This document shows positions 7,014 to 15,355 of a stretch of 36,479 nt of DNA, piece after piece. How positions within the stretch are numbered: the first letter of the stretch is position 1; each line of letters opens with the position of its first letter. Source of the DNA: Nitrospirota bacterium. Its GTDB lineage: Bacteria > Nitrospirota > Thermodesulfovibrionia > Thermodesulfovibrionales > Magnetobacteriaceae. The notes beneath the pieces are model-generated. The model had not been told where the DNA came from. It did not search any database and saw only the letters and a program-made list of their open reading frames with translations. The stretch is from NCBI GenBank assembly GCA_015233895.1, contig JADFXG010000032.1:1968-38446 (forward strand), read 5' to 3'. A program made the translations under genes and the position numbers.

Positions 7014-8693
7014 CTAAAGCAGTTCAGATATTTCCATATTACCGTTACCAGAAGACTTTATACTTTTATACTTGTCAACGAGTTGCAGGTATTTATTGTT
7101 ATCAGGCTCTATCTCATTTAATCGGGTAATGTATTTTTCACATTTGAATAAGTAGCGGTCATCTCTCCCATTCTTCTGTAAATATCCAATTATTGCCTTC
7201 AGTGCATTGAAATTTATAGTGAAATTTGAGGGCAAACCATCGGCAGCTTTCTCAAATAGTTCTATGGCTTCTGTGAGCATTCCCTTATCTATAAAATCAA
7301 CACCTTTGTTATTTATTCCGATTATTTCGGCTTTTGTCTCTGAAACAAAATCGGATCCCTCCTCCTCCATACCCAAATCCTTAAATGTGTCCTGTACAAC
7401 ACTTAGTATGTCGTTGTCAGAGAAGTTATTCCTTACTATATATTTCATTAATTCCATGCCCTTGCCTTTTTCATTGTTTTGAATAAAAGACTGAGCAATC
7501 TCAATAGCTAACTGGGGAGCAACTTTACCGCCAAGTTTTTTATAAATGTCTTCTGCCTCTTTTAAGGACGCCATAGATTTTTCACTTTCCTTAGTTTCTG
7601 CGTATATATGGCTCTTTAACAGTGTAGCCTGAAGCAAAACCTCGTTATTTTCAGCAAAGTCGTTCATTACATCTTTTACCATATCAAGGGCTTTAGCGGT
7701 TTCTTTCTTATTAACAAAAACCCTGGCAAGTTGCGTGTAATCGGAGGAGTCTTTGAAGATTGAGGTTTTTCCAAGTTTGATTGCATTTTTAAAGGATGAC
7801 TCTGCTGTGTTAAAGTCAGTGTTAGTAAAAGCGATGTTGCCAAGTGCCCTTTGCCTGAATATTGCTTTAGGTGATAAAGTTACAGCTTTTTGTAAAACCC
7901 CCTGGGCAGTGCTTTTCTCTCCTAATTCATCCAGAGTTTTAGCATACCAGTCATAAACGGGTATAAACTTATCGTTTTCATCAATAAGCGCTTTAAAAGT
8001 ATCTGCGGCATCTTGAAACCTCTTTGTATGGAAATAGATCTTTCCCATGTTAAACTGCGCCCACGGCAATTTGTACTTACTTAGCACCAATGAATACACA
8101 TCCTCTGCATTTTTATAATCGCCGTTTGTCATGTAAACTTCACCTTTTACCTTTAAAATATCAATGCGATAAGATGGCTTTTTCTGCAGTAAATCGTCAC
8201 ATAAGGCTATAGCCTCCGTGAAATTCTTACGCCTCATGACTGCGTCAATGTCTGCAAACAAATGTTTCTTCTCTTCAGTGGCCTTAATGCGCGCGACAAG
8301 TTCCTTAGTGGTAAATGGTTTTATAAGATATCCGTCCGGTTGGTAATCCATCACGCCCATAACCGAATTTATTGTGTTTTCAGCCGTTATCATCATAAAC
8401 ATTGTAGAATAACCAATTTTCTTTTTATATGCTAACTCTTCAAATATCTGATGGCCGTCCTTTTTGCCTTCTCCAAGGTTATAGTCGCAGAGGATTACAT
8501 CATATTGTTTAGTGGAAATCTTGGTTATTGCATCGTTTGCCTCCTCAGTAATATCGACCAATTTTGCGCCAAGAGAAAGAAGATTTCTTCTCAGGCTGTC
8601 TCTGAAGTCTTTGTAGTCGTCAACGATAAGGAATTTCTTGTCTTTTAGTACAGTCTCTACCGCCTGCTCGCGATTATACAGTGTTAGTGCTAT
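7014..8693 (-). CDS. Response regulator: receiver domain plus long TPR region (apparent ATA start)
   Basis: 559 residues if read from ATA at 8693. Residues ~20-135 are a complete CheY-like receiver: D25/D26 acidic pocket, phosphoacceptor D70 (LCDYNLG), T103 (MITAE) and K125 (LIKPF). The rest (~140-550) is helical TPR-type repeat (GEVYMTNGDYKNAEDVYSLVL, PWAQFNMGKIYFHTKRFQDAADTF). There is no DNA-binding or enzymatic output domain, so it probably signals by protein contact, as in TPR response regulators of chemotaxis or c-di-GMP circuits. The first ATG/GTG/TTG in frame is TTG 8561, which would destroy the receiver. AAAGGAGG sits six bases before the ATA, and the peptide from there (MALTLYNREQAVETVLKDKK) looks like a normal N-terminus. 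CTG at 8681 is an alternative. No paired kinase gene is adjacent. Confidence 0.85.
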   Translation of the reverse strand: MALTLYNREQAVETVLKDKKFLIVDDYKDFRDSLRRNLLSLGAKLVDITEEANDAITKISTKQYDVILCDYNLGEGKKDGHQIFEELAYKKKIGYSTMFMMITAENTINSVMGVMDYQPDGYLIKPFTTKELVARIKATEEKKHLFADIDAVMRRKNFTEAIALCDDLLQKKPSYRIDILKVKGEVYMTNGDYKNAEDVYSLVLSKYKLPWAQFNMGKIYFHTKRFQDAADTFKALIDENDKFIPVYDWYAKTLDELGEKSTAQGVLQKAVTLSPKAIFRQRALGNIAFTNTDFNTAESSFKNAIKLGKTSIFKDSSDYTQLARVFVNKKETAKALDMVKDVMNDFAENNEVLLQATLLKSHIYAETKESEKSMASLKEAEDIYKKLGGKVAPQLAIEIAQSFIQNNEKGKGMELMKYIVRNNFSDNDILSVVQDTFKDLGMEEEGSDFVSETKAEIIGINNKGVDFIDKGMLTEAIELFEKAADGLPSNFTINFNALKAIIGYLQKNGRDDRYLFKCEKYITRLNEIEPDNNKYLQLVDKYKSIKSSGNGNMEISELL

Positions 8694-8822
8694 CTCCGGC
8701 CTCCTTTCGTTCTCCTCTATTCCCTAATACTTCATAAACACTATTCGGTATTACAAACAAAAAACTTTATTTTCTAAAGAAAAAAGAGTCCGTCCGTGAA
8801 AAATCAAAAATTTAGCTTAGTT

Positions 8823-8838
8823 TGCTATAATACGTTTT
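8823..8838 (+). promoter_or_regulatory. Extended -10 promoter of pdxA
   Basis: TGCTATAAT (TG at 8823-8824, TATAAT at 8826-8831) is a perfect extended -10 element. The predicted start of transcription, about seven bases on, falls at the pdxA GTG (8839), with no ribosome site between. No good -35 is seen, as is usual for extended -10 promoters. Confidence 0.65.
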
Positions 8839-9840
8839 GTGTCAAGATTAATATTAATAACACAGGGTGATCCGGGAGGTATCGGGCCTGAGGCAGCGCT
8901 TAGGGCATATCTCACGTACAGGCCACAAAGGGCGGTGTTTGTCGGTGATATTAATGTCATTAAAGATGCCATGAGGCTTATCAACAACAGTACTCTCAGG
9001 ATAAACACAGTTGAAAATCCACTCGATGGTATTTTTGACGGTTCAACTCTAAACGTAGTAAATGTCACAGTTGCTGGACAGTACGAAAAGCGCAGAGCAA
9101 CCAAAGAGGGCGGCTTACTCAGCGCTCGGTGTATAGAAAAAGCAGTGGAATTAATTCTTAATGGAGAGGGTGAGGCTCTTGTCACAGCTCCGATTTCAAA
9201 AGAGGCGCTAAAACTTGCAGGCATACCTTATCCTGGCCACACTGAAATGCTTGCCGCTTTGACTGACACCGAAAACTTTGCCATGATGCTTGTTGGCGGC
9301 ACTCTTAGAGTGATGCTCGTTACCATCCATGAGGCGCTATCCAATGTGCCGCATCTCATTACAAAAGACAGGGTTGTTAAAACGCTCATTTTAGCTAACG
9401 CTGCAGCCTATATGCTTGGCATAGACACTCCTAAGATAGCCGTGTCGGCGCTAAACCCTCATGCCGGAGAGGCCGGTTTATTTGGCAGGGAGGAGATAGT
9501 GGAAATTGTACCGGCTATAGAGGAGGCGGCACGGATGGGTATTGCCGCAACCGGTCCTTTTCCGGCAGATACATTGTTTTATAAAGCTTACAGAGGACAG
9601 GTGGATATCGTGGTAGCAATGTATCACGATCAGGGGCTTATACCGCTAAAAATGGCAGCCTTTGAAAGCGGTGTTAACATCACAATAGGGCTACCCATCA
9701 TACGGACATCCCCTGATCACGGCACTGCCTACGACATTGCCTATAACTCAAAAAGTGCCGTCAATCCCCAAAGTATGTGCGAGGCTATGAGGCTTGCTGA
9801 AACTCTGAGGCCATATGTGCCAACATGCCGCTATGACTGA
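8839..9840 (+). CDS. pdxA: 4-hydroxythreonine-4-phosphate dehydrogenase
   Basis: 333 residues, normal for PdxA. The enzyme oxidises 4-phosphooxy-threonine with NAD in the DXP-dependent pyridoxal phosphate pathway. It has the N-terminal TQGDPGGIGPE signature (residues 8-18), the PYPGHTEML loop and the three expected metal-ligand histidines H164 (TIHEALS), H208 (LNPHAGE) and H263 (MYHDQG). TSPDHGTAYDIA lies near the C-terminus. The start is GTG 8839, because the signature begins only a few residues later and no start fits upstream. The -10 box is so close that the mRNA is probably leaderless. The 3' end overlaps the GtrA-like gene. Confidence 0.96.
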   Translation: MSRLILITQGDPGGIGPEAALRAYLTYRPQRAVFVGDINVIKDAMRLINNSTLRINTVENPLDGIFDGSTLNVVNVTVAGQYEKRRATKEGGLLSARCIEKAVELILNGEGEALVTAPISKEALKLAGIPYPGHTEMLAALTDTENFAMMLVGGTLRVMLVTIHEALSNVPHLITKDRVVKTLILANAAAYMLGIDTPKIAVSALNPHAGEAGLFGREEIVEIVPAIEEAARMGIAATGPFPADTLFYKAYRGQVDIVVAMYHDQGLIPLKMAAFESGVNITIGLPIIRTSPDHGTAYDIAYNSKSAVNPQSMCEAMRLAETLRPYVPTCRYD

Positions 9841-10288
9841 GATAAATTCTTATAGAAAGCAAACCATCAAACAGTTTGTCAGGTTTGCGCTTATAGGAGC
9901 CTTAAATACCATAGTTGATATGGCAATCCTCAATCTTGAAACCCTTCTGACAGGCCTTAAGACAGGCACGCCATTTGCCGTAGAAAAAGCAGTGTCGTTT
10001 CTTGTTGCCGTGATTTCTAGTTATTACCTTAATAAGAGATGGGCGTTTGAGTATAAATCTGAAAGAGGTAGGGTAGGGGGAAAATTCTCTCATTTTGTAG
10101 CCGTAAGTTTAATTGGGATGGTTGTTAATGTGGCATCGGCATCGTTTGTAGTAAATGTTGTGAGGCCATGGTTACATCTTACATGGATCGGGGATCAAAT
10201 CTGGGTCAACATTGGCTCACTTTGTGGAACAGCCTGCGGATTGCTCTTAAATTTTTTGGGTTACAAGTTTTTTGTGTTTAGATCTTAG
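9815..10288 (+). CDS. GtrA-family membrane protein
   Basis: 157 residues with four predicted membrane helices (around FALIGALNTIVDMAIL, VSFLVAVISSYYLN, FVAVSLIGMVVNVASASFVV and NIGSLCGTACGLLLNFLGYKFFVF). The pattern FxxxGxxNTxxD and the terminal NFLGYKFFVF are typical of GtrA, a family that helps flip undecaprenyl-linked sugars for surface glycans. ATG 9815 has GAGG four bases ahead and overlaps pdxA by 26 bases; ATG 9833 would overlap by 8. No glycosyltransferase partner is adjacent, although one lies at 24-25 kb. The specific substrate is not readable. Confidence 0.88.
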   Translation: MCQHAAMTEINSYRKQTIKQFVRFALIGALNTIVDMAILNLETLLTGLKTGTPFAVEKAVSFLVAVISSYYLNKRWAFEYKSERGRVGGKFSHFVAVSLIGMVVNVASASFVVNVVRPWLHLTWIGDQIWVNIGSLCGTACGLLLNFLGYKFFVFRS

Positions 10289-10312
10289 CTTCATATTTCA
10301 TTTAAATTTTGC

Positions 10313-10341
10313 TTGACAAGTTTAGAAATATGTGGTTAAAT
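10313..10341 (+). promoter_or_regulatory. Sigma70-like promoter of the protease-MORN unit
   Basis: Consensus -35 TTGACA (10313-10318), 17-base spacer, then TTAAAT (10336-10341). The next gene starts at 10466, giving a leader of roughly 115 bases whose content is unknown. Confidence 0.55.
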
Positions 10342-10465
10342 GTTGTCGGTTGTGTTCCATATGCCGTTGTGTAAATACATTAGTAATGTGAGACTTCGTT
10401 GTATATGTGTGAGGCGAGTTATAAAACTGGTTTATTAAATACAGTTTAAAGTTGTGGAGGTGCTT

Positions 10466-11152
10466 ATGTTTTTGAATGTAAAATACATGATGGTGTCTTT
10501 TGTCATGCTATGTTTGGTTCCATCCGTTGCATTTTCTGAGGTTACAATAGTAGATTTTCATGAAACATATGACGACAAAGTGCCTATATCAGGCTTAATC
10601 AGTGTAGGTGCTATGGTTGATGTGGATAACTCATTCTTTGACCCCCAATTTATAACTATAAAGATGCCTGAAACACAAAGTGCAAAGCTATGTATATCTA
10701 TAACCTCAAATGATGGACGCTATAGAGCTCAATATGAATATGATGTTAAGAATCAAAAAAGTGGCGCACTTACTTTGCCAACCAACACAAAGAAAAGCAG
10801 TGAACTAAAAAATTATAAAGATAAACAGGTAGTAATATTAGCTACACTTAATAAGACGTGTAAAGACAGTCCTGATAAGGTATTGTTTGCCAGTTGGAAA
10901 AAGACAATCGCTGGAAACTCAAATAAGTATTATGTTTACTTAAATTGGGCAAATAATGTATCTATTGTAATCAGTAATAATCCTAATGTGGATGTTGCAG
11001 TTTGCAAGAAAATTACTGATAAATCAATAGCTTATAATAACGAATGTTTACTGGATAATAAATACATGGGGGAAATCAATTTTGCTGTCAATAGATTTAC
11101 GGCAGCAAACGCGAAACTTCAGTTAATTCCATTACCATTGGTTTTACAGTAA
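10466..11152 (+). CDS. Secreted protein of unknown function
   Basis: 228 residues from ATG 10466; GGAGG five bases ahead favours it over GTG 10454. The N-terminus is a clear Sec signal peptide (MFLNVKYMMVSFVMLCLVPSVAFS, cut likely after AFS). The mature part is polar, Asn/Lys-rich and probably beta-rich. It has cysteines in KLCISI, KTCKDS, VAVCKKI and NECLL that could form disulfides. I do not recognise a family. It is first in a unit of three with an integral membrane protein and a secreted protease-MORN protein, two bases before the next gene. The unit is visibly richer in A+T than its neighbours, hinting at acquisition. Confidence 0.7.
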   Translation: MFLNVKYMMVSFVMLCLVPSVAFSEVTIVDFHETYDDKVPISGLISVGAMVDVDNSFFDPQFITIKMPETQSAKLCISITSNDGRYRAQYEYDVKNQKSGALTLPTNTKKSSELKNYKDKQVVILATLNKTCKDSPDKVLFASWKKTIAGNSNKYYVYLNWANNVSIVISNNPNVDVAVCKKITDKSIAYNNECLLDNKYMGEINFAVNRFTAANAKLQLIPLPLVLQ

Positions 11153-11154
11153 TT

Positions 11155-11991
11155 ATGAAAGCAAAACTCATAGGTTTTATAGTTATTCTTGCTGTCCCAG
11201 TAATATTTGTTCTATTAATGAACGTGACAACAACATTTAACATTACAGCACAGGTTGAGCGTATTGAATTTGATTCAGATGAAAAAAATCCAATAGAATG
11301 GGAATTACGCAAAGCTATCATTACTGAAAATGCGGATGAATCGTCAAAAAGAGTATTTACAGGAACTCTTACCATATCTGCGTCTTCTCATGTTGTTGTG
11401 GAACGTGTATCAAATGGACCTTTAACAATCAGTATTGATTCATTGCAAGACAATAAACAGGTAGGAACATATCTGAGCGAGAACAATTCATCCAGTATTC
11501 AAACAAGCAAAAAAATTGGAATAACGATTGATAATACAACAAGCTTTGTTAATAAAGGTCAGACAGTATTGCTGCCACTAATCGGGAAAGATGTCACTCT
11601 TGGCATTGTTGTAAATGATAAGCTGTGTGGGAGCGCAGCCATATTACGTTCCGGCAAGGTTACAATGCTCGGAAAGACAATTTTGGGTGATGTTTATAAA
11701 GTAATGGAGAGTACGTTAGATGCCGGAGATCAGATTACAATGAAAGGACAAGAGTCCTTGTCGTACGGCTTTGTTTTACTTGATGAGAGACCAGCATTGA
11801 CAGCCTCTTATAGGACTATCGGTAAATATGCATTGCTATCTCATACAGGCTTTAACTCTTATAGAATGTCAGCCTCGTGGTTAGACTTGCTTATGAAGAA
11901 TACGTTTGTAACGGCTTTATATACGATTTTAGGTGCAATATACAGTATTTATAAATTATTTTCCAAAAAGGAGAAAACATTGTATGAGTAA
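11155..11991 (+). CDS. Membrane protein with large extracytoplasmic domain, unknown function
   Basis: 278 residues. One hydrophobic helix sits at the start (residues ~4-26, LIGFIVILAVPVIFVLLMNV) and another near the end (~248-268, FVTALYTILGAIYSIYKLF). Between them lies a ~220-residue polar, beta-rich region, probably outside the cytoplasm, with repeated alternating segments such as FTGTLTISASSHVVVERV. No recognised domain or catalytic motif. The layout of two end helices around an extracytoplasmic domain recalls adaptor or GIDE-like membrane proteins, but no homology is claimed. Its stop overlaps the start of the protease-MORN gene by 8 bases (ATGAGTAA), implying coupled translation. Confidence 0.65.
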   Translation: MKAKLIGFIVILAVPVIFVLLMNVTTTFNITAQVERIEFDSDEKNPIEWELRKAIITENADESSKRVFTGTLTISASSHVVVERVSNGPLTISIDSLQDNKQVGTYLSENNSSSIQTSKKIGITIDNTTSFVNKGQTVLLPLIGKDVTLGIVVNDKLCGSAAILRSGKVTMLGKTILGDVYKVMESTLDAGDQITMKGQESLSYGFVLLDERPALTASYRTIGKYALLSHTGFNSYRMSASWLDLLMKNTFVTALYTILGAIYSIYKLFSKKEKTLYE

Positions 11992-13315
11992 TAAGCTTTT
12001 TATAATTTGTCTTGTGTGTTTTTTGTTTAGCGTCTCAAATTCATTTGCAGAAGAGGTCTTTATTAAGGCAAGTAATGACTATGGAAGGGGTATTACTAAA
12101 AGAGTTGGTAAAGATTGCTTTGTAATAACCGCTAAACATGTAGTGGAGAATGCTAACCCACCGGTAACCATATATTTTGAAGGTAACAGACATGCCGAGG
12201 GTACTCCATCCTCATTTGCAGCTACTGATTTAGCAGTTATTAAATTAGATAACTATAAAATAAATTGCTCAGATTATAGTATTGTTGAGAATATCAATAA
12301 TTTGGTAAAAAGAATGGTTTCAGGACAGTTAATAATTGCTGAGGAGGATGGCGCAACGAATAGAAAAACTGTAAAAATTGTTGGGACAGATGCTACAGAT
12401 ACATTCAAAATTAAATCTGAAACGGCAACTTTTATTTTACAAAAGGGTCATAGTGGAAGTGCCTTATATCTTGACGATAAAGGCACTCTCATTTTAGCTG
12501 GTATCTTACTATCTGTTAATAGTAAAGATAATATTGGAACTGTATATAAAATAAATTATATAAATGCAACTGTAAACCTTTATTTTGGAACCTATTATAG
12601 CAACACCATAACTACCATTTCACCTGAAACAGTGAAACCAACTGCAATGCCGACTCATATTTATGAAGGAAAAAGAGGGTGTATAAAGGGGGATTGCAGA
12701 AATGGTTACGGCATTCTAGTTTATGACGATAAATCACGGTATGAGGGTGAGTTTAAAAACGGAGGACTTAACGGTCAGGGAACCCTTGCCTACGCAAATG
12801 GCAATAAATATGTTGGAGTGTTTAGAGACGGACAAGTAAATGGACAGGGAAACTATACCTACGCAAACGGAGACAAGTACGTGGGACAGTTTAAAGACGG
12901 TAAAAGTGAGGGCGATGGAGTTTATACCTTTGGTAACGGCAACAAGTATGAAGGACATTTTAAAGATGCTAAATCAAATGGGTGGGGAGTCTTTACCTAC
13001 ACAAACGGCGACAGGTATGCAGGGCAGTTTAAGGATGGGAAAGGTGATGGAGATGGGCACTATACCTACGCAGACGGAACCAGGTTTGCCGGGCTGTTTA
13101 AAGACGGCAAAAAAAATGGGCATGGAGTTTATACATATGCAGACGGCAGCAAGTATGAAGGGGAATTTAAAGACAATAAAAAAGACGGTCGAGGAATATT
13201 CACCTATCCTGATGGCTCAAAGATAGACACGTCATTTGCAAACGATAAACCTGAGGAAAACTACCTCGTAACTATCGGAGAGAGAAAGGGAAAAAAAGAT
13301 AATAATTTCGAATAG
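11984..13315 (+). CDS. Secreted trypsin-like serine protease fused to MORN repeats
   Basis: 443 residues from ATG 11984, with AAGGAG ahead; this overlaps the previous stop. A Sec signal peptide covers ~1-22 (LFIICLVCFLFSVSNSFA). Residues ~24-205 form a trypsin-like (S1/S46-like) domain with a full triad: H52 in VITAKHVVE, D82 in ATDLAVIKL and S157 in KGHSGSALY. After a Pro/Thr linker (~210-228) come a degenerate MORN unit (CIKGDCRNGYG) and seven 23-residue MORN repeats from residue 253 (YEGEFKNGGLNGQG type). MORN repeats usually bind lipid or protein surfaces, so a tethered envelope protease is plausible. The fusion is unusual. Substrate and pathway are unknown. Coupling to the upstream membrane protein suggests they act together. 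Confidence 0.85.
   Translation: MSNKLFIICLVCFLFSVSNSFAEEVFIKASNDYGRGITKRVGKDCFVITAKHVVENANPPVTIYFEGNRHAEGTPSSFAATDLAVIKLDNYKINCSDYSIVENINNLVKRMVSGQLIIAEEDGATNRKTVKIVGTDATDTFKIKSETATFILQKGHSGSALYLDDKGTLILAGILLSVNSKDNIGTVYKINYINATVNLYFGTYYSNTITTISPETVKPTAMPTHIYEGKRGCIKGDCRNGYGILVYDDKSRYEGEFKNGGLNGQGTLAYANGNKYVGVFRDGQVNGQGNYTYANGDKYVGQFKDGKSEGDGVYTFGNGNKYEGHFKDAKSNGWGVFTYTNGDRYAGQFKDGKGDGDGHYTYADGTRFAGLFKDGKKNGHGVYTYADGSKYEGEFKDNKKDGRGIFTYPDGSKIDTSFANDKPEENYLVTIGERKGKKDNNFE
12740..13222 (+). repeat. Seven tandem 69-bp MORN-coding repeats
   Basis: Seven in-frame 69-base units, each coding Y/F-x-G-x-F-(K/R)-(D/N)-x4-G-x-G-x(3)-Y/F-x-(N/D)-G-x-(K/R). They are diverged at DNA level but share runs such as tttaaagacgg and acctacgcaaacgg. 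Copy number could vary by recombination. Confidence 0.8.
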
Positions 13316-13348
13316 ATGTGATTGTTCAGAAGCATGAATAATTTTCAA

Positions 13349-14086
13349 TCACGCACCGGCATTTTCAGCAGGCGCAGGTGCCTCAAGTCCCAGCTCTTTT
13401 AGTACTTTTAGCGCATCAGTCCAGACAACCGTTTTAGCTGACGGATTTCTCAGTAAATAGGACGGATGATATGTGGGCATTAGCTTGATTCCCTTGTAGT
13501 CCTTGAATTCGCCGCGCAGACGCGTTATTGGTCTATCAGTTGCTAAAATTGCCTTAGTTGCGACCGTTCCCAATGTTACTATGACCTCAGGCGTTATGGA
13601 TGCAATCTGACTTTTCAGAAAACCTATACACGCTTTGACCTCATCCTGCTCAGGCTCTCTGTTTCCGGGCGGACGGCATTTCACCACGTTTGCTATGAAA
13701 ACATCCTCACGCTTAAGCCCCATTTTATTTATAAGGCTGGTTAGAAGTTTGCCGGCGCGTCCAACAAATGGCCGCCCCTGCTCATCCTCATCTGCTCCAG
13801 GGCCCTCTCCTATAAACATCAGCCTTGCCTTTGCGTCACCCTCACCAAACACAATGTTCTTTCTCGTTTTGTGGAGCTTACATCGCTTGCAATTGCCTAT
13901 CTCGTGTCTTATCGCCTGAAGCGTCATGACCTCATTGCTGTTATCTATAGGTTCAGTGACAGAGTCAGGTTCAATTTGGGATGAAAATATTTCGTCTTTT
14001 CCCGAAATCGGTAAAAACTCAAACCCAATTGCCTCATATACTTTTAGAAATTCCACCATAGTTGCCGCAAATTCATTATTTCTCAT
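13349..14086 (-). CDS. Uracil-DNA glycosylase, family 4/5 (Fe-S type)
   Basis: 245 residues from ATG 14086 (AAAGG about eight bases ahead; a GTG at 14107 inside nadK is the alternative). It removes uracil from DNA in base-excision repair. Motif GEGPGADEDEQGRPFVG at 94-110 binds and activates at uracil. The four cluster cysteines are C66 and C69 (CKRC), C137 (KCRPPGNREP) and C153 (KACIGFL), the spacing of [4Fe-4S] family 4 enzymes. TYHPSYLLRN near the end is the leucine-loop/His motif. The N-terminal ~55 residues are an extra, low-conservation extension often seen in these proteins. It is last in a run of overlapping genes after nadK. Confidence 0.93.
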   Translation of the reverse strand: MRNNEFAATMVEFLKVYEAIGFEFLPISGKDEIFSSQIEPDSVTEPIDNSNEVMTLQAIRHEIGNCKRCKLHKTRKNIVFGEGDAKARLMFIGEGPGADEDEQGRPFVGRAGKLLTSLINKMGLKREDVFIANVVKCRPPGNREPEQDEVKACIGFLKSQIASITPEVIVTLGTVATKAILATDRPITRLRGEFKDYKGIKLMPTYHPSYLLRNPSAKTVVWTDALKVLKELGLEAPAPAENAGA

Positions 14087-14091
14087 ACCTG

Positions 14092-14943
14092 TTACCTTTC
14101 GCCCCACTTCAGTTTTTCCCTGAGAATCTGAAAATAGTCCCTCTCACAGGGTATCAAAAGTCTTGTCATGTGCGCTGAGCGTTTGACGCTTACCACGTCT
14201 TTTTCCTTTAAATGCTGTCCAAGCTGCCCGTCAAGAGTTAGATACACATCCTCACTACCAGATCCGACCACTATTTCTATAGACATGTCATCGTTAACCA
14301 CTATTGGCCGGTTTGTTAACGTGTGTGAACAGATTGGCGTAACAACGAAGCAGTGCAGGGTTGGATAGAGTATTGGGCCTCCTGCCGATAAAGAATAAGC
14401 CGTTGAGCCTGTTGGTGAAGACACAATTAATCCATCCGCTCTGAATGTGGTTACATAAGCACCGTCTATAAACATCTCAAGGTCAAATATTCTTGCCAGA
14501 GCCCCTTTTGTCACAACCACGTCGTTTAACACCGTATAAGTTGCAAGCGTTTTGCCATCCCTTATGACTGAGGCATTTAACATAATCCTGTCTTCTGACG
14601 CACACTTACCGTTTATTACCTTCTCTATGACATCAAATACCTCACCAATGCTTACCTCTGTGATAAACCCCAGTCCGCCCAGATTTATGCCAAAAATCGG
14701 AATGTTCTTTCCCGCCACAAGCCGCGAGGCAGCAAGCATGGTGCCGTCTCCGCCAAGCACCATTACCATATCACAATGCTCTGAGATTTCCTCTTGCGCT
14801 ACCCCGGTCTCTCCTATCTCCTGTGCCGAGTACGAGTCTATACAAACCTTTGTTGTCCTTTCCCTTAACCACGGAACAAGTTTTCTTAAAAGCTCAATGG
14901 CCTCTTTCTTGCCGCGTTTACAAATTATTCCAACTCTGTTCAT
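14092..14943 (-). CDS. nadK: NAD kinase
   Basis: 283 residues, the usual size. It phosphorylates NAD to NADP. GGDGT at 64-68 is the phosphate-binding signature. Further on are GINLGGLGFITE, the VLNDVVVTKG strand and DGLIVSSPTGSTAYSLSAGGPI, which line the NAD site. Start ATG 14943, inside the end of tsaE (26-base overlap), and the stop nearly touches the UDG start, so expression is coupled along the operon. Identification is secure. Confidence 0.97.
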   Translation of the reverse strand: MNRVGIICKRGKKEAIELLRKLVPWLRERTTKVCIDSYSAQEIGETGVAQEEISEHCDMVMVLGGDGTMLAASRLVAGKNIPIFGINLGGLGFITEVSIGEVFDVIEKVINGKCASEDRIMLNASVIRDGKTLATYTVLNDVVVTKGALARIFDLEMFIDGAYVTTFRADGLIVSSPTGSTAYSLSAGGPILYPTLHCFVVTPICSHTLTNRPIVVNDDMSIEIVVGSGSEDVYLTLDGQLGQHLKEKDVVSVKRSAHMTRLLIPCERDYFQILREKLKWGER

Positions 14944-15355
14944 CCACTCCCTCTATGGTTATTTCTCGTTCATTTTCACTAATGTACTCCAAATCAACTG
15001 TCACTGTAGCAGTTTCTGTCCCCTGAAGTTTATCAGCCCACTCGATGACCGCAATTCCATCAGCTCCGATGTATTCATATAGCCCTATGTCATCTATAGC
15101 GCTTAAATTATCCAGCCGGTAAAGGTCTATATGATAGAGTGGCACAGTACCCTCATGCTCGGCAATAATCGTAAAACTTGCGCTTGTTATATCGGTTTCA
15201 TTGATTCCGAAGGCTCCGGCTATTCCCTTAACCAGTGTGGTCTTGCCGCTGCCAAGCCCACCTGTAAGAAACACCGTGTCCCCTGGGCTAAGCAATTTAC
15301 CGAGTTTGTGCCCAATACACTTAGTGTCCCAGTCTGAGCTGCTCCTAAGCCGCAT
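14918..15355 (-). CDS. tsaE: tRNA threonylcarbamoyladenosine biosynthesis ATPase
   Basis: 145 residues. TsaE is the ATPase that cycles the TsaBD complex making t6A37 in ANN-decoding tRNAs. Walker A is GGLGSGKTT (32-40). TSASFTIIAEHEG, YHIDLYRL and IGADGIAVIEWADKL are the conserved TsaE segments. ATG 15355 lies inside the end of pgeF by 11 bases, and the 3' end overlaps nadK. tsaB and tsaD are not in the window. Confidence 0.95.
   Translation of the reverse strand: MRLRSSSDWDTKCIGHKLGKLLSPGDTVFLTGGLGSGKTTLVKGIAGAFGINETDITSASFTIIAEHEGTVPLYHIDLYRLDNLSAIDDIGLYEYIGADGIAVIEWADKLQGTETATVTVDLEYISENEREITIEGVDEQSWNNL

Noticed and set aside
12740-13222. CRISPR-like or satellite array
   Set aside because: The 69-base period is coding and in frame, giving MORN repeats; there are no unique spacers between identical repeats.
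13318-13352. GTGATTG/CAATCAC hairpin between the protease-MORN and UDG genes
   Set aside because: Seven-base stem with a 21-base loop and no U-tract; too weak to call a terminator.
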